Positions 1 through 8,703 of a stretch of DNA of 64,000 nt are shown one piece after another. This stretch comes from Flavobacteriaceae bacterium (GTDB lineage: Bacteria; Bacteroidota; Bacteroidia; Flavobacteriales; Flavobacteriaceae). Position 1 is the stretch's first letter, and each line of letters begins with the position of its first letter. Under the pieces are notes generated by a model that did no database searches, was not told where the DNA came from, and was given only the letters and a program-made list of their open reading frames with translations. The DNA is taken from contig JAURRA010000030.1 in NCBI GenBank assembly GCA_030835825.1, positions 1 to 64,000 of the forward strand. Reading direction: 5' to 3'. Position numbers and translations under genes: made by a program.

Positions 1-1111
1 TTAGGGGGATTATCGCTTCCTTTGTTCTCAAAAATTTAATCGGCATCCCTACATGAGGCTGACTTTCTGATTGGGCCCAATCGACAGGTTCGGTTATGTG
101 ACGATGCCCAAACAGTGCGTGATTCGGATTAATGTGGGAAATATGGGCATTGAATACGACGGCATCGCGATCCAATTTTTCTTTATAGGTCAAGCCTAAA
201 CGGACTTTCGAGCCATCCTTAATCAAAACCTCATCCAACAAGATGTCGCAATAGCATGGGGTATTTTCGGGTAATCTGTCGTAATACATCCCCGCATTTT
301 CAGTCATACCAGATATTGCAATGGTATTTAAGGCCACCAACAAGGCAAAGGAATAGTACAAGCGCACCTCTGCTCTACTGTAATCGGAATTGTGCTGACC
401 CGCTTCAAATAACATAGCAGCAGCACCTTTGCTTTGAAAGTAATCTCCAAAACAATTCAAGTTGAATGAATCATCAAAACGGGCCATGAAGCCCTCTAAA
501 TCGGAAGATATTGACTTGGCCACAGCGCCCAAAACCATACGCGCTTGAGACCTGCTTGCCGCAAAGGCTCTATGAATATCAGCCGAAGGAGCCAAAAAAC
601 TTAAGGCCGATGGCTTTCCAAGAACACCCGCTCCAAAAATTGGTCTTTGGTCATGCAAATTAAAGCAATAATGCGGTTGCAGCATGTCAAAGACAGAATG
701 TAATAGTTGTGATTCTGGTTGAGATCGCTTCAGAGCGTCTCTATTCAAATCAACACCATTGGCATTCTCGCGTGTATAGCTGTCTGCACCGTCCGGATTG
801 AGCATGGGAATAATGACCAACTGCAGCTTACTCCCTATAGTCTCTTTGTGACTATGCAGCATATGAATTACATCCAACAACGCCTTGGTTGACGTGGTTT
901 CATTCCCATGCATTTGTGACCACATCAACACCTTTATTGACCCCTTGCCAAATCGATAGGAATTAATCACCTGACCCTTGACAGAGATGCCTTCTTTGAC
1001 GGCCGTCAATTGAGGATATTGATCCATAACCAGCCGCAGCTGCCGATAGGATAAATGACGCCCATCAATAGCGCACTTAACGTATTCCGATTTATAAGTT
1101 TCAATATCCAT
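1..1111 (-). CDS. M14-family zinc carboxypeptidase (partial, runs off the left edge)
   Basis: The frame is open from an ATG at 1111 to the window edge, about 370 codons; the TAA visible at 1-3 is out of frame, so the C-terminus lies outside. Peptidase family M14 enzymes remove C-terminal residues using one zinc. Visible ligand candidates are H68 and E71 in QMHGNE and H153 in FNLHDQ, with a candidate catalytic E236 in MLFEAG. No signal peptide is seen, so a cytoplasmic role in peptide or murein-peptide turnover is an inference. The substrate is unknown. It diverges from a small XRE regulator, and a TAnnTTTG box lies only 4 nt before the ATG. Missing residues are probably few, judging from remembered family lengths. 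Confidence 0.85.
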   Translation of the reverse strand, partial: MDIETYKSEYVKCAIDGRHLSYRQLRLVMDQYPQLTAVKEGISVKGQVINSYRFGKGSIKVLMWSQMHGNETTSTKALLDVIHMLHSHKETIGSKLQLVIIPMLNPDGADSYTRENANGVDLNRDALKRSQPESQLLHSVFDMLQPHYCFNLHDQRPIFGAGVLGKPSALSFLAPSADIHRAFAASRSQARMVLGAVAKSISSDLEGFMARFDDSFNLNCFGDYFQSKGAAAMLFEAGQHNSDYSRAEVRLYYSFALLVALNTIAISGMTENAGMYYDRLPENTPCYCDILLDEVLIKDGSKVRLGLTYKEKLDRDAVVFNAHISHINPNHALFGHRHITEPVDWAQSESQPHVGMPIKFLRTKEAIIPL

Positions 1112-1115
1112 GAGC

Positions 1116-1123
1116 CAAAGGTA
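1116..1123 (-). promoter_or_regulatory. -7 box for the M14 peptidase gene
   Basis: Reads TACCTTTG on the minus strand, a full match to the Bacteroidota -7 consensus TAnnTTTG, and ends 4 nt before the ATG at 1111. If used, transcription would begin about at the start codon. No good -33 TTTG is visible at the expected distance, so this is a moderate call. Confidence 0.4.
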
Positions 1124-1136
1124 AAAGATATTTATG

Positions 1137-1148
1137 TTACATTTGTAA
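1137..1148. promoter_or_regulatory. Operator-like near-palindrome, copy 1
   Basis: TTACATTTGTAA, a near-perfect dyad with one central mismatch, lies 26 nt upstream of the M14 start and is repeated identically at 1192-1203, 55 bp away centre to centre (about five helical turns). The position between a peptidase gene and an XRE regulator suggests an operator for that regulator. Caution: the core TACATTTG also matches the TAnnTTTG -7 box on the plus strand. Confidence 0.4.
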
Positions 1149-1191
1149 TTAGATTATCCGCTCTATTTTATGGATATAAGCCAACCATTAG

Positions 1192-1203
1192 TTACATTTG
1201 TAA
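1192..1203. promoter_or_regulatory. Operator-like near-palindrome, copy 2
   Basis: Second exact copy of TTACATTTGTAA. On the plus strand 1193-1200 reads TACATTTG and could serve as a -7 box for the XRE gene 94 nt downstream, so the site may be promoter, operator, or both. A direct repeat TTGTTTACC follows at 1232-1240 and 1243-1251, spaced 11 bp, one helical turn. Confidence 0.4.
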
Positions 1204-1293
1204 ACATCATTAGTTTAATAATTTTAAGTTGTTGTTTACCAATTGTTTACCTTGTATGACATGAACTAAAATTTAAAATAAAAACCTAATTAA

Positions 1294-1629
1294 ATGGTCT
1301 TACGCATCCAAAAATTACTTCAAGATCTTCAACTGAGCCCCTCTGCATTTGCCGATTCTATTGGCGTTCAACGCTCAAGTCTATCGCACATCCTTTCTGG
1401 CAGAAATAGACCAAGTTTGGATTTTGTAATTAAAGTCATCCAAAAATACCCTGAAGTTGATTTGTATTGGCTCATTACAGGAACTGAAGCGACGACTTCT
1501 AAAGCGCCAAAAGCGAGCCCACAAACCACGCCAGATCAACTTAAAACCTCCCCCTCTAAGGGAACTATAGACCGCATTGTAGTTCTTAATGCAGACGGAA
1601 CCTTCCAAACCTACGATAAGTCCGAGTAG
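1294..1629 (+). CDS. Small XRE-type helix-turn-helix regulator
   Basis: The 111-residue protein has an HTH_3/Cro-C1 domain at about residues 4-62. It includes the turn ADSIGVQRSSLSHILSGR, the recognition helix of the XRE fold, and PSLDFVIKVI. A low-complexity Ser/Thr/Pro/Lys linker (about 65-88) and a short tail follow. It should bind DNA as a dimer, and the twin TTACATTTGTAA sites directly upstream are plausible targets, implying autoregulation and control of the divergent M14 gene. That regulatory link is inference from position only. The ATG start leaves no spare N-terminal residues before the HTH. The effector and physiological role are unknown. Confidence 0.85.
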   Translation: MVLRIQKLLQDLQLSPSAFADSIGVQRSSLSHILSGRNRPSLDFVIKVIQKYPEVDLYWLITGTEATTSKAPKASPQTTPDQLKTSPSKGTIDRIVVLNADGTFQTYDKSE

Positions 1630-1646
1630 ATTAATACCTTAGCACT

Positions 1647-2030
1647 ATGAGAAATAAACTGATTTACACTTTAATCTTTAGCTGCATCCTGCTGTTTACC
1701 GCTTGCTACGAGCAAGCTAGAGATTGCGAAACTTTTAAGAATGGTGTGTTCGAAAGCCAAGTAATCATTGACAATGTTGTTTATAAATCTAAATTTAAAC
1801 GTGTAAATAATTTACAAGTGGAAACTTATGAAACAATAACTGACTCTGCCTCTGTTAGATGGATCAACCCCTGTGAGTTTATTCTCAGCACCATTAAACC
1901 TAGAAACAAGAGTGAAGAAAAGCCTGTACACATTAAAATCCTGACGACCTCCGAGGATGCCTACACCTTTGAATTCAATTATGTAGGGGAAACTTTAAAA
2001 CAAACGGGGGTGGCTAAAAAGATAAACTAG
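1647..2030 (+). CDS. Small putative lipoprotein, function unknown
   Basis: 127 residues. The N-terminus is a lipoprotein signal: positive MRNK, a hydrophobic core, then the lipobox LFTAC with the modified Cys at about residue 20. The mature part carries two more cysteines (in RDCETF and NPCEF) that could form a disulfide, and looks beta-rich. It follows the XRE gene by 17 nt and converges on parC with 3 nt between stops. I recall close relatives in Flavobacteriaceae being labelled DNA topoisomerase IV purely because of this neighbourhood; nothing in the sequence supports an enzymatic or DNA role. Likely anchored in the outer membrane or facing the periplasm. Confidence 0.7.
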   Translation: MRNKLIYTLIFSCILLFTACYEQARDCETFKNGVFESQVIIDNVVYKSKFKRVNNLQVETYETITDSASVRWINPCEFILSTIKPRNKSEEKPVHIKILTTSEDAYTFEFNYVGETLKQTGVAKKIN

Positions 2031-2033
2031 GCC

Positions 2034-4640
2034 CTACTCCTTTATACTGAATAAATCAATTTGCCCTGACTTCGCGCTGGGGTATTCAATTTCCACATCA
2101 TCGACCACTTCTATGTCTGCCGCTGCTATTCGTTCCGGCGCCTCAAAGGGCAGCGGATCTAGCCTGTCGATTGATTTAACGCCATAGGTAGTCAACTGAT
2201 TGCCCAAGGCTTTGATTCCTTTGACCGAAATAAAAGACGCGACATCGACCGTCAAATTATCTCTGCGCTCCTTACCTCTTTCTTTGACAAATTCTATATC
2301 GACATTGGGTCTCCAGTCTGTAAGCGCCATTTCTAAATAACTCTTAGGGTGATCGGTAATGACAGATTCGGGTTTATTTTCGTTCTCAACGCAGAAGCGC
2401 TTCAAATAATAGCGTTCTTTTTCGCCGTCAAAATAGATGACTGAAATCGGCTTCTCAGGAACCCACTGTTCCAAGACTATCATGTCTTCGCTAAAATGGG
2501 TTGTTAGATCTGGTGTGATGGTTTTGACGAGACCCGACTGCTCGATAACCAGCAGGCGGTCTTCGCCACTAAAGGCTCCTAACAACTCCCCTCTTTCATA
2601 GGTATTCAAACGGCGAACCACATCGTCGTACCAAATTTTTCTTGGCTTGAGCGTAGAAACGCCTTTTTCCTTAAGCTCTATACGCTTGACGCTATTCTTC
2701 GTGACCAAATTACCCTTTGACACCCGTCCTTTGATCATGACATCTGAAAAATCGATATCCCATTTCAATTTTTTAATCTGACCTACTTGACGCAATAAAA
2801 CAGTAACTACCTCGGCCTCTCCATTGGGATTGGCTGAGAAATACAAGACCTCTGACTGATCATTGCCATTGGTGAGGTCGTACACCTTGTCTCGCGTGAC
2901 AGAAGTTACAGCAAACCGCTTGACGTAGGACGGGCCCGACTTACCGTCGCGATAAATCATGTTGTAAATAGTACGGCTATCCTTCTTTTTAAATACCGCC
3001 ACATGAATGATATCTTTACCAACAAAAGTCTTGCCATCTACTTTGGTCACTACTGCTTGTCCCGATTTGGTGAAAATGATAATATCATCGATATCGCTGC
3101 AGTCACAGACGTACTCATCTCTACGCAATGCCGTACCGACAAAGCCCTCTTCGCGGTTAACGTAAAGTTTGGTATTCCTGTTAACCACCTTGGTAGCATC
3201 AACATCGTCAAACAACCTGAGTTCCGTTTTGCGCTCTTTACTTGTGCCGTAATCGGTTTTTAACTTTTTGAAGTAATCAACAGCATAGGTGACCAGATGG
3301 TTCAAATGGTGGTTTACTTCTGCGATAGCACCTTCAATGGCTTCAATTCTTTGATTGGCCTTATCGGAGTCGAATTTAGAAATGCGCTTGATTTTAATTT
3401 CGGTTAACTTGACAATGTCATCGGTGGTCACCACACGCTTCAGATGGGCAATATGAGGTTTTAGACCAGCATCAATTGCAGCAATAACACCATCCCAAGT
3501 CGATTCTTCTTCGATGTCTCGGTAAATCCTTTCTTCGATAAAAATACGTTCCAAGGATGCAAAATGCCATTGGGTCTCCAATTCGCCCAATTTGATTTCC
3601 AAATCGGCCTTGAGAAGCTCGAGGGTGTGGTCTGTGGACTGGCGCAGCATTTCAGACACACCGACAAAAAGAGGTTTGTTATCCTTGATCACACAACCTA
3701 AGGGTGAAATTGACATTTCGCAATTGGTAAAAGCAAAAAGCGCGTCAATGGTTTTATCAGGTGAAACTCCAGTGGGCAAGTGCACAAGAATCTCAACCTC
3801 CGCTGCCGTATTATCCTCAATTCTCTTAATCTTGATTTTACCCTTCTCATTAGCTTTTAAGATAGAATCAATGAGCGATCCTGTAGTAGTGCCAAATGGC
3901 ACTTCGGTAATCACCAAAGTCGATTTGTCCAATTGGCCCACTTTGGCCCTGACCCTTACCTTACCGCCTCTTTCACCATCATTGTAATTGGAGCAATCGG
4001 CAATACCTCCAGTTGGAAAATCGGGAAGAATGGTAAATCTTTTGCCTTCCAAATGCTTGATGGAAGCGTCGATAAGCTCTAAAAAATTGTGCGGCAGTAT
4101 TTTGGTCGATAGACCTACTGCAATACCCTCGGCACCTTGCGCCAAGAGCAAAGGAAACCTAACAGGAAGGTTGATAGGTTCGTTTCTACGGCCATCATAG
4201 GACGCTTGCCAGTTGGTGATTTTCGGGTTAAAGACAATTTCCAAGGCAAATTTAGACAGTCGGGCTTCGATATATCGAGAAGCAGCAGCACTGTCCCCAG
4301 TTAAAATATTTCCCCAGTTACCCTGGGTATCTATCAATAAGTCTTTTTGGCCAATCTGTACCATGGCATCGGCAATACTGGCATCGCCGTGGGGGTGGTA
4401 TTGCATGGTATGTCCAACGATATTGGCCACTTTGTTGTAACGGCCGTCATCCAAGTCTTTTAGTGACTGCATGATGCGGCGCTGCACAGGCTTAAACCCA
4501 TCCTCAATGGAAGGCACAGCTCGCTCTAAGATGACATAGGAGGCGTAGTCAAGAAACCAGTCTTTATACATGCCAGTAACCTTAGTGATGGTCTCACTAG
4601 CGCTGTGGTTTTCCGGTATGTTGTTCAACTCCTCACTCAT
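2034..4640 (-). CDS. parC: DNA topoisomerase IV subunit A
   Basis: 868 residues, the breakage-reunion subunit of the type IIA topoisomerase that decatenates daughter chromosomes. The winged-helix/tower core begins at once: GFKPVQRRIM at 48-57 and YHPHGDASIAD at 81-91, with the catalytic Tyr123 preceded by Arg122 in AASRYIEAR. The C-terminal half (about 500-868) is the variable beta-rich DNA-wrapping region typical of ParC. The parE gene lies 3 nt upstream, so the two are co-expressed. The position equivalent to the quinolone-contacting Ser of GyrA/ParC is Ala87, while the acidic partner Asp91 is kept. The assignment as ParC rather than GyrA rests on adjacency to the ParE-type subunit and family resemblance. 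Confidence 0.93.
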   Translation of the reverse strand: MSEELNNIPENHSASETITKVTGMYKDWFLDYASYVILERAVPSIEDGFKPVQRRIMQSLKDLDDGRYNKVANIVGHTMQYHPHGDASIADAMVQIGQKDLLIDTQGNWGNILTGDSAAASRYIEARLSKFALEIVFNPKITNWQASYDGRRNEPINLPVRFPLLLAQGAEGIAVGLSTKILPHNFLELIDASIKHLEGKRFTILPDFPTGGIADCSNYNDGERGGKVRVRAKVGQLDKSTLVITEVPFGTTTGSLIDSILKANEKGKIKIKRIEDNTAAEVEILVHLPTGVSPDKTIDALFAFTNCEMSISPLGCVIKDNKPLFVGVSEMLRQSTDHTLELLKADLEIKLGELETQWHFASLERIFIEERIYRDIEEESTWDGVIAAIDAGLKPHIAHLKRVVTTDDIVKLTEIKIKRISKFDSDKANQRIEAIEGAIAEVNHHLNHLVTYAVDYFKKLKTDYGTSKERKTELRLFDDVDATKVVNRNTKLYVNREEGFVGTALRRDEYVCDCSDIDDIIIFTKSGQAVVTKVDGKTFVGKDIIHVAVFKKKDSRTIYNMIYRDGKSGPSYVKRFAVTSVTRDKVYDLTNGNDQSEVLYFSANPNGEAEVVTVLLRQVGQIKKLKWDIDFSDVMIKGRVSKGNLVTKNSVKRIELKEKGVSTLKPRKIWYDDVVRRLNTYERGELLGAFSGEDRLLVIEQSGLVKTITPDLTTHFSEDMIVLEQWVPEKPISVIYFDGEKERYYLKRFCVENENKPESVITDHPKSYLEMALTDWRPNVDIEFVKERGKERRDNLTVDVASFISVKGIKALGNQLTTYGVKSIDRLDPLPFEAPERIAAADIEVVDDVEIEYPSAKSGQIDLFSIKE

Positions 4641-4643
4641 CCT

Positions 4644-6515
4644 TTAAAGACTTTCACTGGTGGATTCTGGTTTGACAATATCCAATTCGACTTTCAAATT
4701 GTCTATAATAAACTCCTGACGGGTCGGGGTGTTTTTACCCATATAAAAGGCCAACATCGATTCAATGGTAGTATCCCGGTCGAGCATAACAGGGTCTAAA
4801 CGAATGTCCTCATCGATAAAATGCTTGAACTCATCGGGACTGATCTCTCCCAATCCTTTGAAGCGCGTAATTTCGGGCTTAGGAGAAAGCTTGGCAATGG
4901 CCGCCTGACGCTCCTCATCCGAATAGCAATAAATCGTCTCCTTTTTGTTTCTTACTCTAAATAGCGGTGTTTGAAGAATATACAAGTGTCCCTCTTTGAT
5001 CAATTCAGGAAAGAACTGCAAGAAAAAAGTGATTAACAACAAGCGAATGTGCATCCCATCAACATCGGCATCGGTGGCGATAACGATATTGTTGTATCTC
5101 AAATCCTCAATGGTTTCCTCGATATTTAAAGCCGCTTGAAGCAAATTGAATTCCTCGTTTTCATAAACGATTTTTTTAGACATGCCATAGGAATTCAAAG
5201 GCTTACCCCTGAGGCTAAACACCGCCTGAGTATTGACATCTCGAGATTTGGTAATACTTCCCGACGCCGAGTCACCCTCGGTAATAAACAGTGTAGACTC
5301 CAACCGACGATCGCTCTTCAGATTGTCAAAATGAATCCGGCAATCTCGTAATTTCTTGTTGTGCAGACTGGCTTTTTTGGCGCGATCTTTGGCCAATTTG
5401 CGGATACCTGACAATTCCTTGCGCTCGTGTTCGGCTTGTAAAATTTTCCTTTGAATTTTCTCGGCCGCCTCAGGATTTTTATGCAAGTAATTATCCAAAT
5501 GCGTTTTAACAAAATCGTTGATATAGGTCCGCACAGTAGGCAAATCGCCACCCATATCTGTAGAGCCCAATTTGGTTTTGGTTTGGCTTTCAAAAACGGG
5601 CTCTATGACCTTAATGGCGATGGCTGCCACCACAGACTTGCGGACATCTGCCGCTTCATAGTTTTTGTTGTAGAATTCACGAATGGTTTTAACCAAACTC
5701 TCGCGAAAAGCCGCTAAATGAGTCCCGCCTTGTGTGGTGTTTTGACCATTGACAAAAGAGTGATACTCTTCACTGTACTGGGTTTTGCTGTGAGTCAGAG
5801 CCACCTCAATATCTTCTCCTTTCAGGTGGATGATGGGATAGAGCAAATCATCGGCATTGGTATTATCCACCAGTAGGTCTTTCAGGCCATTTTCACTAAA
5901 ATACTTTTCTCCGTTGAAGACAATAGTTAGCCCAGGATTGAGATAGACATAATTTTTGAGCATGCGGGCCACATACTCATTGCGGTATTTAAAATTCTTA
6001 AATATACTGCTGTCGGGCACAAATGTAACCGAAGTTCCCCGACGTTTGGTCGATTCGGAAGGCTGAATGTTGGACGTCAGGTTGCCTTGCTCAAATTCTG
6101 CCACTGCCGACAAACCATCGCGAACAGACTCTACTTTGAAATAATTAGACAACGCATTAACTGCTTTGGTCCCTACCCCATTCAAACCGACGGACTTTTT
6201 AAAGGCTCGAGAATCGTACTTGCCCCCAGTATTCATTTTTGACACCACGTCAACAACCTTTCCCAAGGGAATACCACGGCCGTAATCCCTTACAGTAACC
6301 GATTGGTCCCGGATGGCAATTTCAATGGTCTTACCCGCACCCATGACAAACTCGTCTATGGCATTGTCCAAAACTTCTTTGAGCAGAATATAGATGCCAT
6401 CATCGGGTGTGGAGCCGTCACCCAACTTGCCAATATACATCCCAGGGCGCATCCGTATGTGCTCCTTCCAATCGAGGGAGCGGATGTGATCTTCGTTATA
6501 GGCTGTTTGACTCAT
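4644..6515 (-). CDS. parE: DNA topoisomerase IV subunit B
   Basis: 623 residues from the ATG at 6515. An upstream in-frame ATG at 6557 would add 14 hydrophobic residues that do not belong to the family, so I rejected it. The GHKL ATPase has E47 and N51 in [11 protein letters not shown], then DYGRGIP and [14 protein letters not shown]. The TOPRIM domain has [11 protein letters not shown] (Mg-binding Glu) and [10 protein letters not shown]. ParE supplies ATP-driven strand passage to ParC, whose gene follows 3 nt downstream. Length fits ParE-type subunits rather than the longer proteobacterial GyrB with its insert. Confidence 0.93.
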   Translation of the reverse strand: MSQTAYNEDHIRSLDWKEHIRMRPGMYIGKLGDGSTPDDGIYILLKEVLDNAIDEFVMGAGKTIEIAIRDQSVTVRDYGRGIPLGKVVDVVSKMNTGGKYDSRAFKKSVGLNGVGTKAVNALSNYFKVESVRDGLSAVAEFEQGNLTSNIQPSESTKRRGTSVTFVPDSSIFKNFKYRNEYVARMLKNYVYLNPGLTIVFNGEKYFSENGLKDLLVDNTNADDLLYPIIHLKGEDIEVALTHSKTQYSEEYHSFVNGQNTTQGGTHLAAFRESLVKTIREFYNKNYEAADVRKSVVAAIAIKVIEPVFESQTKTKLGSTDMGGDLPTVRTYINDFVKTHLDNYLHKNPEAAEKIQRKILQAEHERKELSGIRKLAKDRAKKASLHNKKLRDCRIHFDNLKSDRRLESTLFITEGDSASGSITKSRDVNTQAVFSLRGKPLNSYGMSKKIVYENEEFNLLQAALNIEETIEDLRYNNIVIATDADVDGMHIRLLLITFFLQFFPELIKEGHLYILQTPLFRVRNKKETIYCYSDEERQAAIAKLSPKPEITRFKGLGEISPDEFKHFIDEDIRLDPVMLDRDTTIESMLAFYMGKNTPTRQEFIIDNLKVELDIVKPESTSESL

Positions 6516-6608
6516 AGGTACTGGTGACAGAAAGATGCAAATATATATGAAGCCCACTAAGGACGCAAGATGAGGCAGCTAAAGTAATTAACAATACAAC
6601 TCAATTTG

Positions 6609-6820
6609 TTAAACATACCTTGACTCCAATACCCCCATATTAAACTGACCATACTTGTCGTTGACAGCGTTCCAATTCCATTGATAATTGGTTTTAAAAA
6701 CTTCAATAGCCCTTGTGTCCGGCAAAACATGGAAAAATCTTTTATAAGACCGGGGATTAGAATACTGTCAGAGGGTATCCTTAACAATGATGTGCTTGCC
6801 CTCCAGGGACTGATTAGCGT
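6609..6820 (-). pseudogene. Degraded gene remnant between ggt and parE
   Basis: The 305-bp gap 6516-6820 has no intact gene. One minus-strand frame looks protein-like. From the ggt stop it reads NQSLEGKHIIVKDTL, hits a TGA at 6768-6770, then continues for 52 residues. These include RSYKRFFHVLPDTRAIEVF and NWNAVNDKYGQFNMG, and the frame ends with a TAA at 6609-6611. The amino-acid mix (many aromatic, Asn and charged residues) is unlike random AT-rich translation. I read it as the 3' end of a gene lost to deletion plus a nonsense mutation, but I do not recognise the family. Chance openness or TGA readthrough cannot be excluded. Nothing notable is seen in 6516-6608. Confidence 0.35.
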
Positions 6821-8503
6821 TTAATAACCAATAGCCGCACCGTCGGGACTGGACGAATCCACAGCACCAATGCGCACTTGATCCACCAAAATACCCATCA
6901 ACCGACCCAGTTGATCTCGAGACACGGGCTGATGCCCCATGATTTCGAGCGCCTTGACCAGATCGGGAGACAGCTTGTTTTTTTCATAAATCAATTCATC
7001 GGGAAACCATTGGTGATGAATTTTTACCGCTTCTATAGCCTCATGCAGCGGCATGTCATAGGCTAAAACAGCCAATACCGTTTGAAAAACTGTGCTGATA
7101 ATGGTGCGTCCTCCAGGACTACCGATAATCAAATAGGGTTTACCCTCTTTAGCAACAATGGTGGGCGTCATACTGGACAACATACGCTTGCCGGGTTCAA
7201 TTTTATTAGGCGCAGTACCAATCAACCAACCGCGGTCTGTATAACCGTATTGAGGGTTAAAATCGCCCATTTCATTGTTCAATAAAAATCCCAATTCTGG
7301 ACTGCCCATACCAGAGCCATAGGACTGCTCCAGGGTATAAGTTAGTGAAACAGCATTGCCCTCCACATCAACTACAGAAAGATGGGTTGTGTTTTCCCCA
7401 TCATAAATCTGTCCAAATTTCACTGGATCGCTGACACTAGCTTGATTCCAATCCAAATGTGCCATGCGCTGCTGTGCAAAAGTCTTTGATGTCAATCGGT
7501 CAATAGGCATGGTATCGTTAAAATCGGGATCACCTAAAAACTCGGCCCTATCGGCGAAAGCTCGGCGCATAACCTCAGTGAGTAGATGGAAATAGGCAGT
7601 TGTATTGAACGCTATACTGTCAAGATCAACCAATGCCAACATATTCATCATTTCTACCAAGGCCACCCCACCAGAGCTGGGTGGTGGCATAGAATAGATA
7701 TTATAGGACTTATAGGTTCCTTTAACCGCCTGTCTTTCTTCAGCCTCATACGTTATCAAATCTTGCATTGAAATCAATCCACCGTTGGTTTCCATATAGG
7801 CCACCAATGCGCGCGCTACATCGCCTCTGTAAAAGCCATCAGCACCCTGATCTCTAATAATGGCCAAGGTTTTGGCCAGCGCTGGTTGTTGCCAAACATC
7901 TCCAAAATCTAAAACGGACCCATTTTGGTCGGTATACAGATGTTTTAAGAAGTCTGGGCTATCGGATTGGGCAATGGTTTTGGCATGCGATGCTAAGGTG
8001 TAATTTAGCGGTACGCCTTTTGCGGCCAAATCGACAGCCGGCTGCACCAAATCAGCCCAGGACAACTGGCCATATTTTTGATGTGTTAAATAAAGCCCCG
8101 CTACCGTTCCCGGCACGCCAACAGTTTTCAATCCTTTATGATTGCTACCAGGAATCAATACACCTTCAGCATCCAAAAACATATCTTCAGTGGCTGATAA
8201 AGGTGCCTTTTCACGAAAATCTATGGTTGTTACCTCACCGTCAACGGGCATATAAACCAAAAAACCGCCACCACCAATGTTCCCAGCTTGGGGTAAAGTT
8301 ACCGCCAAGGCTAAAGAAGTAGCTACGGCAGCATCCACAGCATTACCTCCCTTTTTGAGGATAGCAACGCCTACTTGTGACGCATTAGTGTCATCAGACA
8401 CCACCATACCATGAGCGGCATAGGTTTGACTGTAAGTCAATGAAACAAATAACAATGCTAATATTGTACTGATTATAATCTTTTTCATCATCATAAATTT
8501 CAT
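6821..8503 (-). CDS. ggt: Gamma-glutamyltranspeptidase, exported
   Basis: 560 residues. GGT cleaves the gamma-glutamyl bond of glutathione-like compounds and matures by autocleavage. The N-terminus is a signal peptide (KKIIISTILALLFVSLTYS), so it acts in the periplasm or on the surface. Family motifs: GNIGGGGFLVYM near the N-terminus; ENTTHLSVVD, where Thr372 should become the nucleophile and N-terminus of the small subunit; and SMPPPSSGG and SSMTPT. Start codons at 8503, 8494, 8491 and 8488 all fit. A near-consensus -7 box (TACCTTTC, 8507-8514) lies so close that a start at 8494-8488 is the more likely. It stands alone, with about 200 nt before it and the gene remnant after it. Confidence 0.9.
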   Translation of the reverse strand: MKFMMMKKIIISTILALLFVSLTYSQTYAAHGMVVSDDTNASQVGVAILKKGGNAVDAAVATSLALAVTLPQAGNIGGGGFLVYMPVDGEVTTIDFREKAPLSATEDMFLDAEGVLIPGSNHKGLKTVGVPGTVAGLYLTHQKYGQLSWADLVQPAVDLAAKGVPLNYTLASHAKTIAQSDSPDFLKHLYTDQNGSVLDFGDVWQQPALAKTLAIIRDQGADGFYRGDVARALVAYMETNGGLISMQDLITYEAEERQAVKGTYKSYNIYSMPPPSSGGVALVEMMNMLALVDLDSIAFNTTAYFHLLTEVMRRAFADRAEFLGDPDFNDTMPIDRLTSKTFAQQRMAHLDWNQASVSDPVKFGQIYDGENTTHLSVVDVEGNAVSLTYTLEQSYGSGMGSPELGFLLNNEMGDFNPQYGYTDRGWLIGTAPNKIEPGKRMLSSMTPTIVAKEGKPYLIIGSPGGRTIISTVFQTVLAVLAYDMPLHEAIEAVKIHHQWFPDELIYEKNKLSPDLVKALEIMGHQPVSRDQLGRLMGILVDQVRIGAVDSSSPDGAAIGY

Positions 8504-8703
8504 GTAGAAAGGTAATTAATTCGCAGCTTATTATCCCGAAATCCATTCGATTTTTTTAGTGATTGGTGGCCAATAATCGAACCCCTAAAAACGACTTCTG
8601 GAATGGGTTGCGCTCATGCCCAATCATCGGCCAGCGAGTCTTGAGCATTACTTCTCACTATATAGGTTGGGGTGGCGGTAATTAAAATACGAACCAAGTC
8701 AGC

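Noticed and set aside
1-3. TAA (reverse strand) at the left edge as the stop of the M14 peptidase gene
   Set aside because: It is out of frame by one base; the peptidase frame stays open to the window edge.
6516-6557. Upstream ATG at 6557 extending ParE by 14 residues
   Set aside because: The extra residues are hydrophobic and unlike the conserved ParE N-terminus, which begins at the ATG at 6515.
6557-6787. 76-codon minus-strand frame in the ggt-parE gap
   Set aside because: Its composition is poor and it runs in a different frame from the protein-like remnant, so it is a shadow of that remnant.
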